Assembly (NCBI RefSeq): GCF_019800885.1
Contig: NZ_JAHVKE010000004.1
Coordinates: forward strand, 186,001 to 250,000
DNA length: 64,000 nucleotides
Direction: 5' to 3'
Source: Maritalea mobilis
Lineage (GTDB): Bacteria > Pseudomonadota > Alphaproteobacteria > Rhodobacterales > Rhodobacteraceae
A program made the translations under genes and the position numbers. Position 1 is the first letter of the stretch, and the number at the start of each line of letters is the position of its first letter. Below the pieces are notes generated by a model, which was given only the letters and a program-made list of their open reading frames with translations, was not told the origin of the DNA and ran no database searches. Positions 8,566 to 18,657 of the stretch are shown here, piece after piece.

Positions 8566-9705
8566 CTAGCGAGGGCGATGCACGTGGGCCGACTGCACAA
8601 GGCCGAACGCGGCCATCAGCACCAGCATGGCCGAGCCGCCGTAGCTGACCAGGGGCAGGGGAACGCCCACAACCGGCGCAAGGCCCATGACCATCGCCAT
8701 GTTGATCGCGAAATAGAGGAAGAAGGCCACCGCGATCCCCATCACCAGAAGAGAGGAAAACCGGTCGCGCGCCGTGACCGCGGTCACGATGCAGAAGGCG
8801 AGGATGAGGATGTAGAGCACCAGCAGCGAGGCCGCGCCGACGAAGCCGAATTCCTCGGCCAGCGTGGTGAAGATGAAGTCGGTGTGTTTCTCGGGCAGGA
8901 AATTCAGCCGCGACTGGGTGCCCTGCATGAAGCCGCGCCCGGTCCAGCCGCCCGACCCGAGCGCGATCTGGGATTGCGTGATGTGATAGCCCGCGCCGAG
9001 CGGGTCCGAGGTGGGATCGAGGAACGTGTCGATGCGGCGATACTGGTAATCCTGCAAGAGTTGCCACGACGTCCCGCGCGAGGCGAAGACCGCGCTGACC
9101 GCGCCCACGCCCGCGCCAATCACGGCGGCGAAATAGGCCCAGTGCACGCCCGCGATGAACATCACGGCCCCGCCCCCCATCAGCAGCAGGAGCGCGGTGC
9201 CGAGGTCGGGCTGGCGCAGGGTCAGATAGGTGGGCACGAGGATCAGCAGAACCGGGATCGCGACGTAGAGAGGGCGCGAGACCTTGTCGAGATCGAGCCA
9301 GTCGTAATAGGCGGCAAGGATCATCACGAGGGTGATCTTGGTCAGCTCGGAGGGTTGCAGGCGCATGAAGCCAAGGTCGATCCAGCGCTGCGCCCCCATC
9401 CCAACCGAGCCAAAGAATTCGACGTAGAGAAGCAGCAGGATCGACAGCCCGAAGGCCACGCCGGACATGTTGCGCCAGAACCAGACCGGTACCATGGCGA
9501 TCACGAACATCGCCACAAGGCCGAGGCCGAAGCGCTGCATCTGCGGTTCGGCCCAGGGCGACATCGAGCCGCCGGCGACCGAGTAGAGCATCAGGAAGCC
9601 GACGCTGGCCACCGCGGTCAGCAGCAGGACCAGCGCCCAGTTCAGGTGCAGCGCCTTGCGCCACCCTGTCGGGGTCGACTTGACGTTGTATTCGAGAAAA
9701 CTCAT
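8566..9705 (-). CDS. rodA: Peptidoglycan glycosyltransferase RodA (SEDS)
   Basis: RodA polymerises glycan strands during cell elongation together with PBP2. The 379-residue protein has about ten membrane segments. SEDS family marks are QPDLGTALLLLMGG, the ALGSGGWTGRGFMQGTQ loop, FLPEKHTDFIFTTLAEEFGFVG and the C-terminal PLVSYGGSAML. The start ATG overlaps the mrdA stop by 4 bases. It is the last gene of the mre operon. Confidence 0.97.
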   Translation of the reverse strand: MSFLEYNVKSTPTGWRKALHLNWALVLLLTAVASVGFLMLYSVAGGSMSPWAEPQMQRFGLGLVAMFVIAMVPVWFWRNMSGVAFGLSILLLLYVEFFGSVGMGAQRWIDLGFMRLQPSELTKITLVMILAAYYDWLDLDKVSRPLYVAIPVLLILVPTYLTLRQPDLGTALLLLMGGGAVMFIAGVHWAYFAAVIGAGVGAVSAVFASRGTSWQLLQDYQYRRIDTFLDPTSDPLGAGYHITQSQIALGSGGWTGRGFMQGTQSRLNFLPEKHTDFIFTTLAEEFGFVGAASLLVLYILILAFCIVTAVTARDRFSSLLVMGIAVAFFLYFAINMAMVMGLAPVVGVPLPLVSYGGSAMLVLMAAFGLVQSAHVHRPR

Positions 9706-11675
9706 GCGCGGTCCCGTCCGTCACGACCGGGGCGGCGTGCCTCGCGGCCCGTGGGTTGGGGCGGCTCGGGCAGGATCGGCAGGCGTCGGTGCATCTCTTC
9801 GATCTCGCGGCGCTGGCCCACGGGGTAAAGCTCGGGCGGGGGCACGTCGCCCACCTGCGCGCGCAGCAGGATGTCCCGCGCGATTGGGGCGGCCACGGCA
9901 GACCCGCCGCCGCCATGCTCGACCACGACCGAGACCGCATAGCGCGGCGCCTCGACCGGGGCGTAGCCGACATAGAGGGCATGGTCGCGCCGTTCCCAGG
10001 GCAGGTCTTCGTTGCGGATCACGCCGGCTTCGCGTTCGGCGGCGGTGATGTTGCGCACCTGGCTTGTGCCGGTCTTGCCCGAGAAGGCGTAGGCATCCTC
10101 CATCACGCGGCTGCCAAAGGCCGTGCCGCGCCGGTCGTTGTTCACGGCCCACATGCCGCGATGGACGACGGCCAGATGCGCCGGGTCGATCCCGAGGTCG
10201 GGGGCCGGGGTGGCGGCCTCGGGCAGGCCGTCGATCGAGCGCACGAGGGTCGGGGCGATGGCGCGGCCGGTCGCGATGCGTGCGGTCATGACGGCAAGGT
10301 GCAGCGGCGACGACAGGACATATCCCTGCCCGATGGAGGCGTTCAGCGTGTCGCCAACCACCCAGTCGGCGCCGCGGTTGACGCGCTTCCATTCCATCGT
10401 GGGGGCAAGCCCCTCGGCGATCCCGGATAGCGGCAGATCGTGGCGCACCCCGCACCCCAGGCGGACCGCCATGGCCGAGATCGCCTCGATCCCGACGCGC
10501 TGGGCAAGCTCGTAGTAATAGACGTCGCAGCTCTCTGCGAGGCTTTGGACCATGTCCATGCGGCCATGCCCGCCCCGGCGCCAGCAGTGGAACCGGCGGT
10601 TGCCGACCTCGACGAAACCACCGCAGGAGATCGTCTCGTCCGGCGTGATGACCCCGGCCTCCAGCGCGGCCAGCGCGACGATCATCTTGTAGGTAGATCC
10701 GGGCGGGTAGAGGCCCTGCGTCGCCTTGTTGGCCAGCGGGCGATACGGGTCTTCGTTCAGCCCGCGCCACTGGGTGGTCGAGATGCCGCGCACGAAGAGG
10801 TTGGGGTCGAAGGTGGGGGCCGAGGCCATGGCGAGCACTTCGCCCGTGTCGCATTCCATCACGACAGCCCCCGCGCTTTCACCGGTCAGGCGCGCCTCGA
10901 CGTAATTCTGCAGCCCGGCATCGATGGTCAGCTGAACATCCGATCCCGGTTCGGCGGGGTCGCGGTCAAGCTCTCGCATGACGCGGCCACCGGCATTCAC
11001 CTCGACCCGGCGGGACCCGGCGCTGCCGCGCAGGGTCTGTTCCATCCGCGCTTCGACATTGTAGCGCCCGACCTGGAAATCGGGGATTTGCAACACGGGG
11101 TCGGTGTCGCCTGTCTGTTCGAGGTAATAGTCGCTGACCGGGCCGACATAGCCCACGACATGCGCGAAATCCGCGCCCATCGGGTAGACGCGGCTCAGGC
11201 CGACTTCGGGGTTCACGCCGGGCAGGGCGGGGGCGTTTACCGCGACGGAGGACAGCTCTTCCCAGCTCAGGCGGTCGGCGACTGTCACGGGCACGAAAGG
11301 CGGGCGGCGGTTGATTTCCTCGCGCGCGCGTTCCAGCGCCACGAGGTCGAGATTCACGATCCGGCCCAGTTCCGCGAGCACGGCATCGACGTCGCCCGCA
11401 TCCTCGCGCACAACGGTGATGCGGTAGTTCTGTTCGTTCCCGGCCAAGAGCACGCCGGAGCGGTCGAAGATCAGGCCGCGCGCGGGCGGAAGCAGGCGGA
11501 TGTTGATCCGGTTCTCCTCGGCCAGCAGGCGGAAATCATCGGCGCGTTCGACCTGCAGATACCGCATGCGCGCTGCCAGAACGCCGCCCGTGGCCACGAA
11601 CAGGCCCCCCAGCACAAGGCTGCGGCGACCGATTCCACGGCTGCTTTGTTCGATTTCACCTTGGGTGCGCTTCAT
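9702..11675 (-). CDS. mrdA: Penicillin-binding protein 2 (elongasome transpeptidase)
   Basis: PBP2 cross-links peptidoglycan along the side wall and works with RodA. The 657 residues hold a short cytoplasmic N terminus and one membrane anchor at about 20-40. A dimerisation/pedestal domain and a C-terminal transpeptidase domain follow. Active-site motifs are STYK in PPGSTYKMIV, SCD in AESCDVYYY and KTGT in FSGKTGTSQV. The gene follows mreD by 20 bases and overlaps rodA by 4 bases, so it is part of one transcript. Confidence 0.97.
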   Translation of the reverse strand: MKRTQGEIEQSSRGIGRRSLVLGGLFVATGGVLAARMRYLQVERADDFRLLAEENRINIRLLPPARGLIFDRSGVLLAGNEQNYRITVVREDAGDVDAVLAELGRIVNLDLVALERAREEINRRPPFVPVTVADRLSWEELSSVAVNAPALPGVNPEVGLSRVYPMGADFAHVVGYVGPVSDYYLEQTGDTDPVLQIPDFQVGRYNVEARMEQTLRGSAGSRRVEVNAGGRVMRELDRDPAEPGSDVQLTIDAGLQNYVEARLTGESAGAVVMECDTGEVLAMASAPTFDPNLFVRGISTTQWRGLNEDPYRPLANKATQGLYPPGSTYKMIVALAALEAGVITPDETISCGGFVEVGNRRFHCWRRGGHGRMDMVQSLAESCDVYYYELAQRVGIEAISAMAVRLGCGVRHDLPLSGIAEGLAPTMEWKRVNRGADWVVGDTLNASIGQGYVLSSPLHLAVMTARIATGRAIAPTLVRSIDGLPEAATPAPDLGIDPAHLAVVHRGMWAVNNDRRGTAFGSRVMEDAYAFSGKTGTSQVRNITAAEREAGVIRNEDLPWERRDHALYVGYAPVEAPRYAVSVVVEHGGGGSAVAAPIARDILLRAQVGDVPPPELYPVGQRREIEEMHRRLPILPEPPQPTGREARRPGRDGRDRA

Positions 11676-11695
11676 CGGGCGGGGGCCTTTGCCGG

Positions 11696-12226
11696 TCAGA
11701 GCGGTTCAAGCTCGGCAGGTCCGAGTTTACGCAATCGGAAAAGGTATTTCGAGACGGCGACGACAAGCGGGTAGATCGCGATGGTGACGATTGCGTGAGC
11801 CAGCGTCAGGCCAAGCGGCGCGAGATCGACGAACAGAACCCAAAGGATCAGGCGTTCGATCAGCACCATGGCAAAGATTGTGCCCCCGATGGCCGACCAT
11901 TCCACGAGGAAGGGAAACTCGGTCATCTGCAGGCGTCGGCGGCGCAGGTATTCCGATCCGATGATCACCATCAGCGTCCACAGGCCGGGTGGGCGTTGCA
12001 GCAGGAAATCGGCGATCAGGAAAACGATCAGGATCGACACGATGGGCACGACGGCGGGTTGCCGGATCAGCCACGCGAAGGTCAGCGCGACCAGCAGATC
12101 CGGCCCGGGCAGGCCCGCGTCGGCCAGTCCCAGCGGCAACAGTCGCGCGATGATGATCGCACCGCAAAGTGCAATGAAAACAAATCGGTAGGTCCAGATA
12201 TGGCTGGCCGAGGTGGGCGCGCTCAC
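11696..12226 (-). CDS. mreD: Rod shape-determining protein MreD
   Basis: MreD is a small inner-membrane protein of the elongasome. The 176 residues form about five hydrophobic segments, and the pattern and place between mreC and mrdA identify it. MreD sequences are poorly conserved, so order is the strongest argument. Its start overlaps the mreC stop by 4 bases. Confidence 0.9.
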   Translation of the reverse strand: MSAPTSASHIWTYRFVFIALCGAIIIARLLPLGLADAGLPGPDLLVALTFAWLIRQPAVVPIVSILIVFLIADFLLQRPPGLWTLMVIIGSEYLRRRRLQMTEFPFLVEWSAIGGTIFAMVLIERLILWVLFVDLAPLGLTLAHAIVTIAIYPLVVAVSKYLFRLRKLGPAELEPL

Positions 12227-13182
12227 GGCTCGCCCTCCTCGGGCGCCAATTCGGCGGCCTCCGCGCCGGGCAGACCCGCATCTTCGATGATGGTCACGTC
12301 CTCGGCCGGTTCGCTGCCGGGCAGGGGCCAGGGCGGGCCGATCAGGTCGCCGGGGTCGTCCAGCGCCGTTCCGGGGTGGCTGCGCATCACGCGCAGGAAG
12401 CGCAACCGCGCGAGGTCGGCGGCCAATCGGGCGCGCAATCGCCGATCCGAGGTCACGACGACCTGCCCCACCAAAAGGCCCGGCGGAAACAGCCCGCCAT
12501 CGCCCGAGGTGATGATCCGGTCGCCCGCGCTGATATCCTCGGGCGCTTCCAGGAATTCCAGCATCGGCGTTTGCGAATTATCGCCCATCAGAAGGGCCTG
12601 TTGCCCCGAGGGCTGGATGGTGACGGGGATGCGGCTGTTGGAATCGGTCAGCAGAAGGACCCGCGCGGTGCGCTCGCCCACGCCTGAGATTCGCCCGACC
12701 ACGCCAAGCCCGTCCATCGTGGCCCAGCCATCGAGGATGCCGTCACGCGCGCCCACGTTCAGCAGGACCGACCGTCGGAACGGGCTGCCGCTGTCGGCCA
12801 GCACGATCCCGGTGATGAAGGTCAGTTCCGGGTTCAGTTGCACGCGGTTCAGGTCCAGCAGGCGCGCGTTTTCCTGCTCCAGTTGCAGTGCTGCCTCGCG
12901 CCAGGCCCGCATCTGCTGCAACTCGCGCCGCAATTCCTGGTTCTGCTCGAAAAGGCGCGAGTAGCTCTGGAAATCGTCCAGCATCCGGCCGAGGCCGGTC
13001 ACCGGCCCCATCGCCCATTCCATGTTCGGCACGACCCGGTCGACGATGGCGGCGCGCATGCGTTCCACGCGCGGGTTGTCGATGCGCCACACGAGGATCA
13101 GGGCGATCAGGAACAGGATCAGCACCGCCAGCACGAGGCGACGGACGGGCCTGCCGTAGCTGTCATACCGTTCGCGTGCCAT
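12223..13182 (-). CDS. mreC: Rod shape-determining protein MreC
   Basis: MreC is a bitopic periplasmic scaffold that activates PBP2-RodA. The 319 residues show one membrane helix at about 15-35, a coiled coil at about 75-110 (LFEQNQELRRELQQMRAW), and the beta-barrel part with SGSPFRRSVLLNVGARDG and SGDGGLFPPGLLVGQV, typical of the family. The C terminus is acidic and Pro-rich. It lies 47 bases downstream of mreB. Confidence 0.95.
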   Translation of the reverse strand: MARERYDSYGRPVRRLVLAVLILFLIALILVWRIDNPRVERMRAAIVDRVVPNMEWAMGPVTGLGRMLDDFQSYSRLFEQNQELRRELQQMRAWREAALQLEQENARLLDLNRVQLNPELTFITGIVLADSGSPFRRSVLLNVGARDGILDGWATMDGLGVVGRISGVGERTARVLLLTDSNSRIPVTIQPSGQQALLMGDNSQTPMLEFLEAPEDISAGDRIITSGDGGLFPPGLLVGQVVVTSDRRLRARLAADLARLRFLRVMRSHPGTALDDPGDLIGPPWPLPGSEPAEDVTIIEDAGLPGAEAAELAPEEGEP

Positions 13183-13229
13183 GGCGCTCCTTCAGACGCA
13201 CCTTGGGGTGCGGGCCAGGGGCAAGGGGG

Positions 13230-14282
<1,053 letters not shown>

Positions 14283-14434
14283 TTACTTCATTCAAAGCGG
14301 GCGCCCTGAGTCTGCAGGACGCCCGATAGAGAGTCGCATATAGACGCCGTGCCCCCTGCGCGGCAAGGGGGCGTGGCGCGCGCAATCAGCGCGTTTTCGC
14401 CGTTCCCGTCAGAACAGGCGCCGACAGGGAAGCG

Positions 14435-14478
14435 CAGGAAAACTCGAGTTTTCCTGCCCGAAAAACTCGAGTTTTTCG
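14435..14478. terminator. Tandem perfect palindromes between mreB and leuA (palindrome family copy A)
   Basis: Two adjacent perfect palindromes, of 22 bases at 14435-14456 and 20 bases at 14459-14478, both centred on CTCGAG with flanking A and T runs. They sit 10 bases beyond the leuA stop. Each folds to a hairpin whose 3' arm is T-rich on either strand, so bidirectional termination is possible. Related pairs occur at 21316, 23736 and 49926. Confidence 0.65.
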
Positions 14479-14488
14479 GCTCCCGGCC

Positions 14489-16051
14489 TTAGCCGACGTC
14501 CTTGTAGGAGACTTCCTTGACGTCCGACCCCAACTTTTCGCGCCGCACCTTCAGGCGGTTGAGCGCGTTGACATAGGCCTTGACGCTGGCCACCACCGTG
14601 TCCGTGTCAGCCGACTGACCCGTCGCGATGCGGCCGTCCTCTTCCAGCCGAACCGAAACGGTGGCCTGCGCATCGGTGCCTTCGGTCACTGCATGCACCT
14701 GGTAGACCTGCAACCGCGCCTCGGTCGGGTAAAGCGCCTTGACCGCGTTGAAGGCGGCGTCCACGGGCCCGTCGCCCGTCGCGGTCACCTGCTTGTCCTC
14801 GCTGCCCACGCGCAACGTCAGGTCCGCCGATTGCGGCGCCTCGGTGCCGCAGATCACGCGCAGGAATTTCAACTCCAGGTGATCGGCCTGGTCGGCGGCG
14901 GCGGCATCGGTGACCAGCGCGATCAGGTCGTCGTCGAAGACCTCTTTCTTGCGGTCGGCCAGCGCCTTGAACCGCACGAACAGGTCGTTGAGCTGGTTAT
15001 CCACCATCTCGAAGCCGAGATCCTTCAGCTTAGCGCGCAGCGCGGCGCGGCCCGAATGCTTGCCCAGAGGCAGAGAGGTGCCAGCCAGCCCCACGTCTTC
15101 GGGGCGCATGATCTCGAACGTGTCGGAGGATTTCAGCATCCCGTCCTGGTGGATGCCGGACTCATGGGCAAAGGCGTTCTTGCCGACGATGGCCTTGTTG
15201 GGCTGCACGTTGAAGCCCGACACCGTCGAAACCCGGCGCGAGATATGCATGATCTTGGTGGTGTCGATGCCGGTGGTGAACGGCATGATGTCACTGCGTA
15301 CGCGCATCGCCATCACGACCTCTTCCAGCGCGGTGTTGCCCGCGCGCTCGCCCAGGCCGTTGATCGTGCATTCGATCTGCCGTGCGCCGCCCTCGACCGC
15401 CGCCAGCGCGTTGGCCGTCGCCATGCCCAGGTCGTTATGGCAATGGGTGGCGAACACCACCTCGTCCGCGCCCGGCACCTCGGCGATCAGGCGCCGGATC
15501 AGATCGGCGCTTTCACGCGGGGCGGTATAGCCCACCGTGTCGGGGATATTGATCGTGGTGGCCCCTGCCTTGATCGCGATCTCGACCACGCGGCACAGGT
15601 AATCCCACTCGGTCCGCGTGGCATCCATCGGCGACCATTGCACGTTGTCGCAAAGGTTGCGGGCATGGGTGACCGTCTCATGGATGCGATCGGCCATCTC
15701 GTCCATCGTCAGGTTCGGGATGGCCCGGTGCTGCGGCGATGTGCCGATAAAGGTGTGAATGCGCGGGGACTTGGCGTGTTTCACCGCGTCCCAGCAGCGG
15801 TCGATATCCTTGAAGTTCGCCCGTGCGAGGCCGCAGATCGTGGCGCTCTTGGCCAGCCCGGCAATCTCGGAAACGGCGGCGAAATCGCCCTCGGAGGCGA
15901 TGGGAAAGCCGGCTTCGATGATATCGACGCCCATCTCGTCGAGCAGGGCGGCGATCTCCAGCTTCTCGTCATGGCTCATGGTCGCGCCGGGCGACTGTTC
16001 GCCGTCGCGCAGGGTGGTGTCGAAGATCAGGACACGGTTCTTGTCGGTCAT
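14489..16051 (-). CDS. leuA: 2-isopropylmalate synthase
   Basis: LeuA makes 2-isopropylmalate from acetyl-CoA and 2-ketoisovalerate, the first committed step to leucine. The 520 residues show the metal-binding start DTTLRDGEQSPG, the HCHNDLGMATANALAA motif and GLGERAGNTALEEVVMA. The C-terminal LeuA allosteric domain for leucine inhibition follows after about residue 390. AAGGA 9 bases before ATG 16051 is the ribosome site. A leucine-rich leader ORF lies upstream at 16125-16211, so leuA is probably attenuated by leucyl-tRNA supply. Confidence 0.97.
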   Translation of the reverse strand: MTDKNRVLIFDTTLRDGEQSPGATMSHDEKLEIAALLDEMGVDIIEAGFPIASEGDFAAVSEIAGLAKSATICGLARANFKDIDRCWDAVKHAKSPRIHTFIGTSPQHRAIPNLTMDEMADRIHETVTHARNLCDNVQWSPMDATRTEWDYLCRVVEIAIKAGATTINIPDTVGYTAPRESADLIRRLIAEVPGADEVVFATHCHNDLGMATANALAAVEGGARQIECTINGLGERAGNTALEEVVMAMRVRSDIMPFTTGIDTTKIMHISRRVSTVSGFNVQPNKAIVGKNAFAHESGIHQDGMLKSSDTFEIMRPEDVGLAGTSLPLGKHSGRAALRAKLKDLGFEMVDNQLNDLFVRFKALADRKKEVFDDDLIALVTDAAAADQADHLELKFLRVICGTEAPQSADLTLRVGSEDKQVTATGDGPVDAAFNAVKALYPTEARLQVYQVHAVTEGTDAQATVSVRLEEDGRIATGQSADTDTVVASVKAYVNALNRLKVRREKLGSDVKEVSYKDVG

Positions 16052-16060
16052 TTCGGAATT

Positions 16061-16141
16061 TCCTTAGCTGAGTGCGTTTCTCCGGCGCTGTCCCTCCCCT
16101 GAGCGGTCGCGCCGAATGGCACGCTCAGAGGCGGCTAAGGA
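16061..16141 (-). promoter_or_regulatory. Candidate leu attenuator RNA
   Basis: On the minus-strand RNA, TCCTTAGC at the Leu-codon end of the leader ORF (plus coordinates 16134-16141) is exactly complementary to GCTAAGGA, which contains the leuA Shine-Dalgarno (16061-16068). Between them TGAGCG/CGCTCA and CGGCGC/GCGCCG can form mutually exclusive stems. No T tract follows, so control of translation initiation is more likely than termination. The folding is inferred. Confidence 0.5.
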
Positions 16142-16211
16142 GAAGCAGGCCAAGCAGGGCAAGCCGCGCGCGGGGGGCGGCGAGGGTCGTGATATGGGCC
16201 TGCGTGGTCAT
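16125..16211 (-). CDS. leuL: Leucine-rich leader peptide of leuA
   Basis: A 28-residue ORF lies on the same strand, with its stop 73 bases before the leuA start. The second half reads LALLGLLLLSRL, so 8 of the last 12 residues are leucine. It begins ATG ACC ACG CAG and ends CGC CTC TGA. Such a run placed just before leuA is the standard sign of ribosome-mediated attenuation by charged tRNA-Leu. The last Leu codons overlap the segment that can pair with the leuA ribosome site. Confidence 0.8.
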   Translation of the reverse strand: MTTQAHITTLAAPRARLALLGLLLLSRL

Positions 16212-16321
16212 GGAGGCGGAGAATACGCATCCCGCCGCCGTTGAAAACCCCAAATGAAGGTCAACGCATTTGACCTGCCGGGCCACTGGACGTGCCCGCC
16301 CGCCGCCTTACCTGACCAGCC

Positions 16322-16987
16322 ATGATTGATGCTCTTGTAATAGGTGCCTCGGGCGGGATCGGCTGCGCGATGGTAGATGAAATGCGCGCCCGTGGTGGCA
16401 ATGTCACAGCGCTGTCGCGCGCCGAGGATGGATTGGACGTGACCGACCCGGCCTCGGTCGAGCGCGTGATGGGCGGGCTGGAGGGGCCGTTCCAGACGGT
16501 CTTCGTTTCGGTCGGCATCCTCGCACCCGAGGGTGCATCCCCCGAAAAACAGCTTTCGGCCATCGACCCCGCGCAGATGGCCCGCACCTTCGCCGTCAAC
16601 ACCATCGGCGTGGCGCATCTGCTGTCATACCTGCCACGGCTTCTGCCGAAACAGGGCCGCTCGGTCACCGGCGTTCTGACCGCCCGCGTCGGCTCCATCG
16701 GCGACAACCGTATCGGCGGCTGGCATTCCTACCGCGCATCCAAGGCGGCGCTGAACCAGATCGTGCACGGTGCCGCCATCGAGTTGAAACGCAGTCACCG
16801 CGACGCGATCGTGGCCGCGCTGCACCCGGGCACAGTCGCCACGCCCTTCACCGAAGGCTACGACCCCAAGTACGGCAAGCTCGCCCCCGAGGAGGCCGCG
16901 CGCAACCTCTGCGACGTGATGGAGCGGCTGACCGGCGACCAGTCCGGCGGTTTCTACGACTATGCCGGCAAGGAGATCATCTGGTGA
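16322..16987 (+). CDS. Short-chain dehydrogenase/reductase
   Basis: A classical SDR fold is visible in 221 residues. The nucleotide-binding motif is VIGASGGIG, and the active-site pattern is Y-x-x-x-K in WHSYRASKAALN with an upstream Ser (RVGSIGDNR). VSVGIL replaces the usual NNAG. It resembles the C-factor/CsgA-like group of SDRs. The substrate is unknown. It overlaps the following photolyase gene by 4 bases, which links it to that gene rather than to leuA. Confidence 0.85.
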   Translation: MIDALVIGASGGIGCAMVDEMRARGGNVTALSRAEDGLDVTDPASVERVMGGLEGPFQTVFVSVGILAPEGASPEKQLSAIDPAQMARTFAVNTIGVAHLLSYLPRLLPKQGRSVTGVLTARVGSIGDNRIGGWHSYRASKAALNQIVHGAAIELKRSHRDAIVAALHPGTVATPFTEGYDPKYGKLAPEEAARNLCDVMERLTGDQSGGFYDYAGKEIIW

Positions 16988-18519
16988 GCGACACACCCCG
17001 CCTGATCCTCGTCCTCGGCGATCAACTCTCGCCCGAGTTGTCCGCCCTGGCCGAGGCGAACAAATCCCGTGACGTGGTTGTGATGGCCGAGGTCGCGGAC
17101 GAGGCCTCTTACGTTCCGCACCACCCCAAGAAGATCGCCTTTCTCTTCGCCGCCATGCGCAAATTCGCGGCGCAACTGCGCGAGGACGGCTGGCGGGTCG
17201 AATACACGCGCCTTGATGATGCGCAGAATACCGGCTCCATCCCCGGCGAGCTTCTCCGCCGTGCCCAAGACACCGGCGCCAAGGAGGTGTTGGCCACGGA
17301 ACCGGGCGAGTTCCGCCTGATCGCCGCGCTGGAAGAGTGCCCCATCCCCGTCCACCAGTTTCCCGACACGCGCTTCCTCGCCTCCCACACGGAGTTCGAG
17401 GAGTGGGCCGAGGGACGCAAGGAATTGCGGATGGAGTGGTTCTACCGCGAGATGCGGCGCAAGACCGGCCTCCTGATGGACGCCGACAAGCCCGAGGGCG
17501 GCAAGTGGAACTATGACCACGACAACCGCAAACCCGCGCCCGACAGGATCACCTTCGGCGGGCCGATGCAGTTCACCCCCGACGACACGGTCGAAGAGGT
17601 GCTGGACCTCGTCGAGCGCCGCTTCGACAATAATTTCGGCACCCTCCGCCCCTTCTGGTTCGCCACCGACCGGGTACAGGCGCGGCAGGCGCTCTCGCAT
17701 TTCATCCGCAACGCGCTGCCCGATTTCGGCGACTACCAGGATGCCATGCTGGCCGAGAACCGGTTCCTCTACCACTCGGTCATCTCGATGTACCTGAACG
17801 CGGGCCTGCTGACGTGGCAGGAGATCTGCGAAGCCGCGGAAGACGCCTACAAGAACGGCGACGCCCCGCTGAACGCGGTCGAGGGTTTCATCCGCCAGAT
17901 CATCGGCTGGCGCGAATACATGCGCGGCATCTATTTCCGCGAAGGCCCGGACTACACCCGCAGGAACTGGCTCAACCACCAGCGCAAGCTGCCCGGTTTC
18001 TACTGGGATGCGCAAACCGACATGCTCTGCGTCGCCAAGGCCGTCGAACAGACAAGGGACGAGGCCTATGCCCACCACATCCAGCGCCTGATGGTGACGG
18101 GCAATTTCGCACTCCTCGCAGGGATCGACCCGCACGAGGTGCATGAATGGTATCTCGCCGTCTATGCCGATGCCTATGAATGGGTCGAGGCCCCGAACGT
18201 GATCGGCATGAGCCAGTTCGCCGATGGCGGCATCGTCGGCTCGAAACCCTATGTCTCGGGCGGCAATTACATCAACAAGATGTCGAACTACTGCAAGGGC
18301 TGCGCCTATGACGTGGCCACCAAGACGGGCGAAAAGGCCTGCCCTTTCAACTACCTCTACTGGGCCTTCCTGCATCGCCACCGCGACCGCTTCGGCAAGA
18401 ACCCCCGCATGGCGCAGATGTATCGCACCTGGTCGCGCATGTCGGACGAAAAGCGTCAGGCCACGCTCGACAGCGCCGAGGCATTTCTCGACCGCATGTC
18501 CAGGGGCGACCGCATCTAG
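16984..18519 (+). CDS. Iron-sulfur bacterial cryptochrome/photolyase (CryB/PhrB type)
   Basis: This is a FeS-BCP family protein, which binds FAD, a ribolumazine antenna and a 4Fe-4S cluster. PhrB repairs (6-4) photoproducts, and CryB of Rhodobacter sphaeroides is a light regulator. The 511 residues begin with the LVLGDQLS motif of this clade. Cluster ligands can be assigned as C349, C437, C440 and C453, with the spacing C-x2-C-x12-C at the end. The start is GTG at 16984 in a GTGA overlap with the SDR stop, so the two genes are coupled. Repair enzyme or photoreceptor cannot be decided from sequence. Confidence 0.93.
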   Translation: MSDTPRLILVLGDQLSPELSALAEANKSRDVVVMAEVADEASYVPHHPKKIAFLFAAMRKFAAQLREDGWRVEYTRLDDAQNTGSIPGELLRRAQDTGAKEVLATEPGEFRLIAALEECPIPVHQFPDTRFLASHTEFEEWAEGRKELRMEWFYREMRRKTGLLMDADKPEGGKWNYDHDNRKPAPDRITFGGPMQFTPDDTVEEVLDLVERRFDNNFGTLRPFWFATDRVQARQALSHFIRNALPDFGDYQDAMLAENRFLYHSVISMYLNAGLLTWQEICEAAEDAYKNGDAPLNAVEGFIRQIIGWREYMRGIYFREGPDYTRRNWLNHQRKLPGFYWDAQTDMLCVAKAVEQTRDEAYAHHIQRLMVTGNFALLAGIDPHEVHEWYLAVYADAYEWVEAPNVIGMSQFADGGIVGSKPYVSGGNYINKMSNYCKGCAYDVATKTGEKACPFNYLYWAFLHRHRDRFGKNPRMAQMYRTWSRMSDEKRQATLDSAEAFLDRMSRGDRI

Positions 18520-18657
18520 ATCGCCGCATGTCGCACAACGATACCCCTCGCACTGTGCAGCCCGTCACAGGGTACCTGCGCCGGCGTGGAGTTGATCGCG
18601 CCGCGCCGCGGCAACAGCTCCTGTGTCACGAAACACACGCGTGACAGGAGGTATCCC

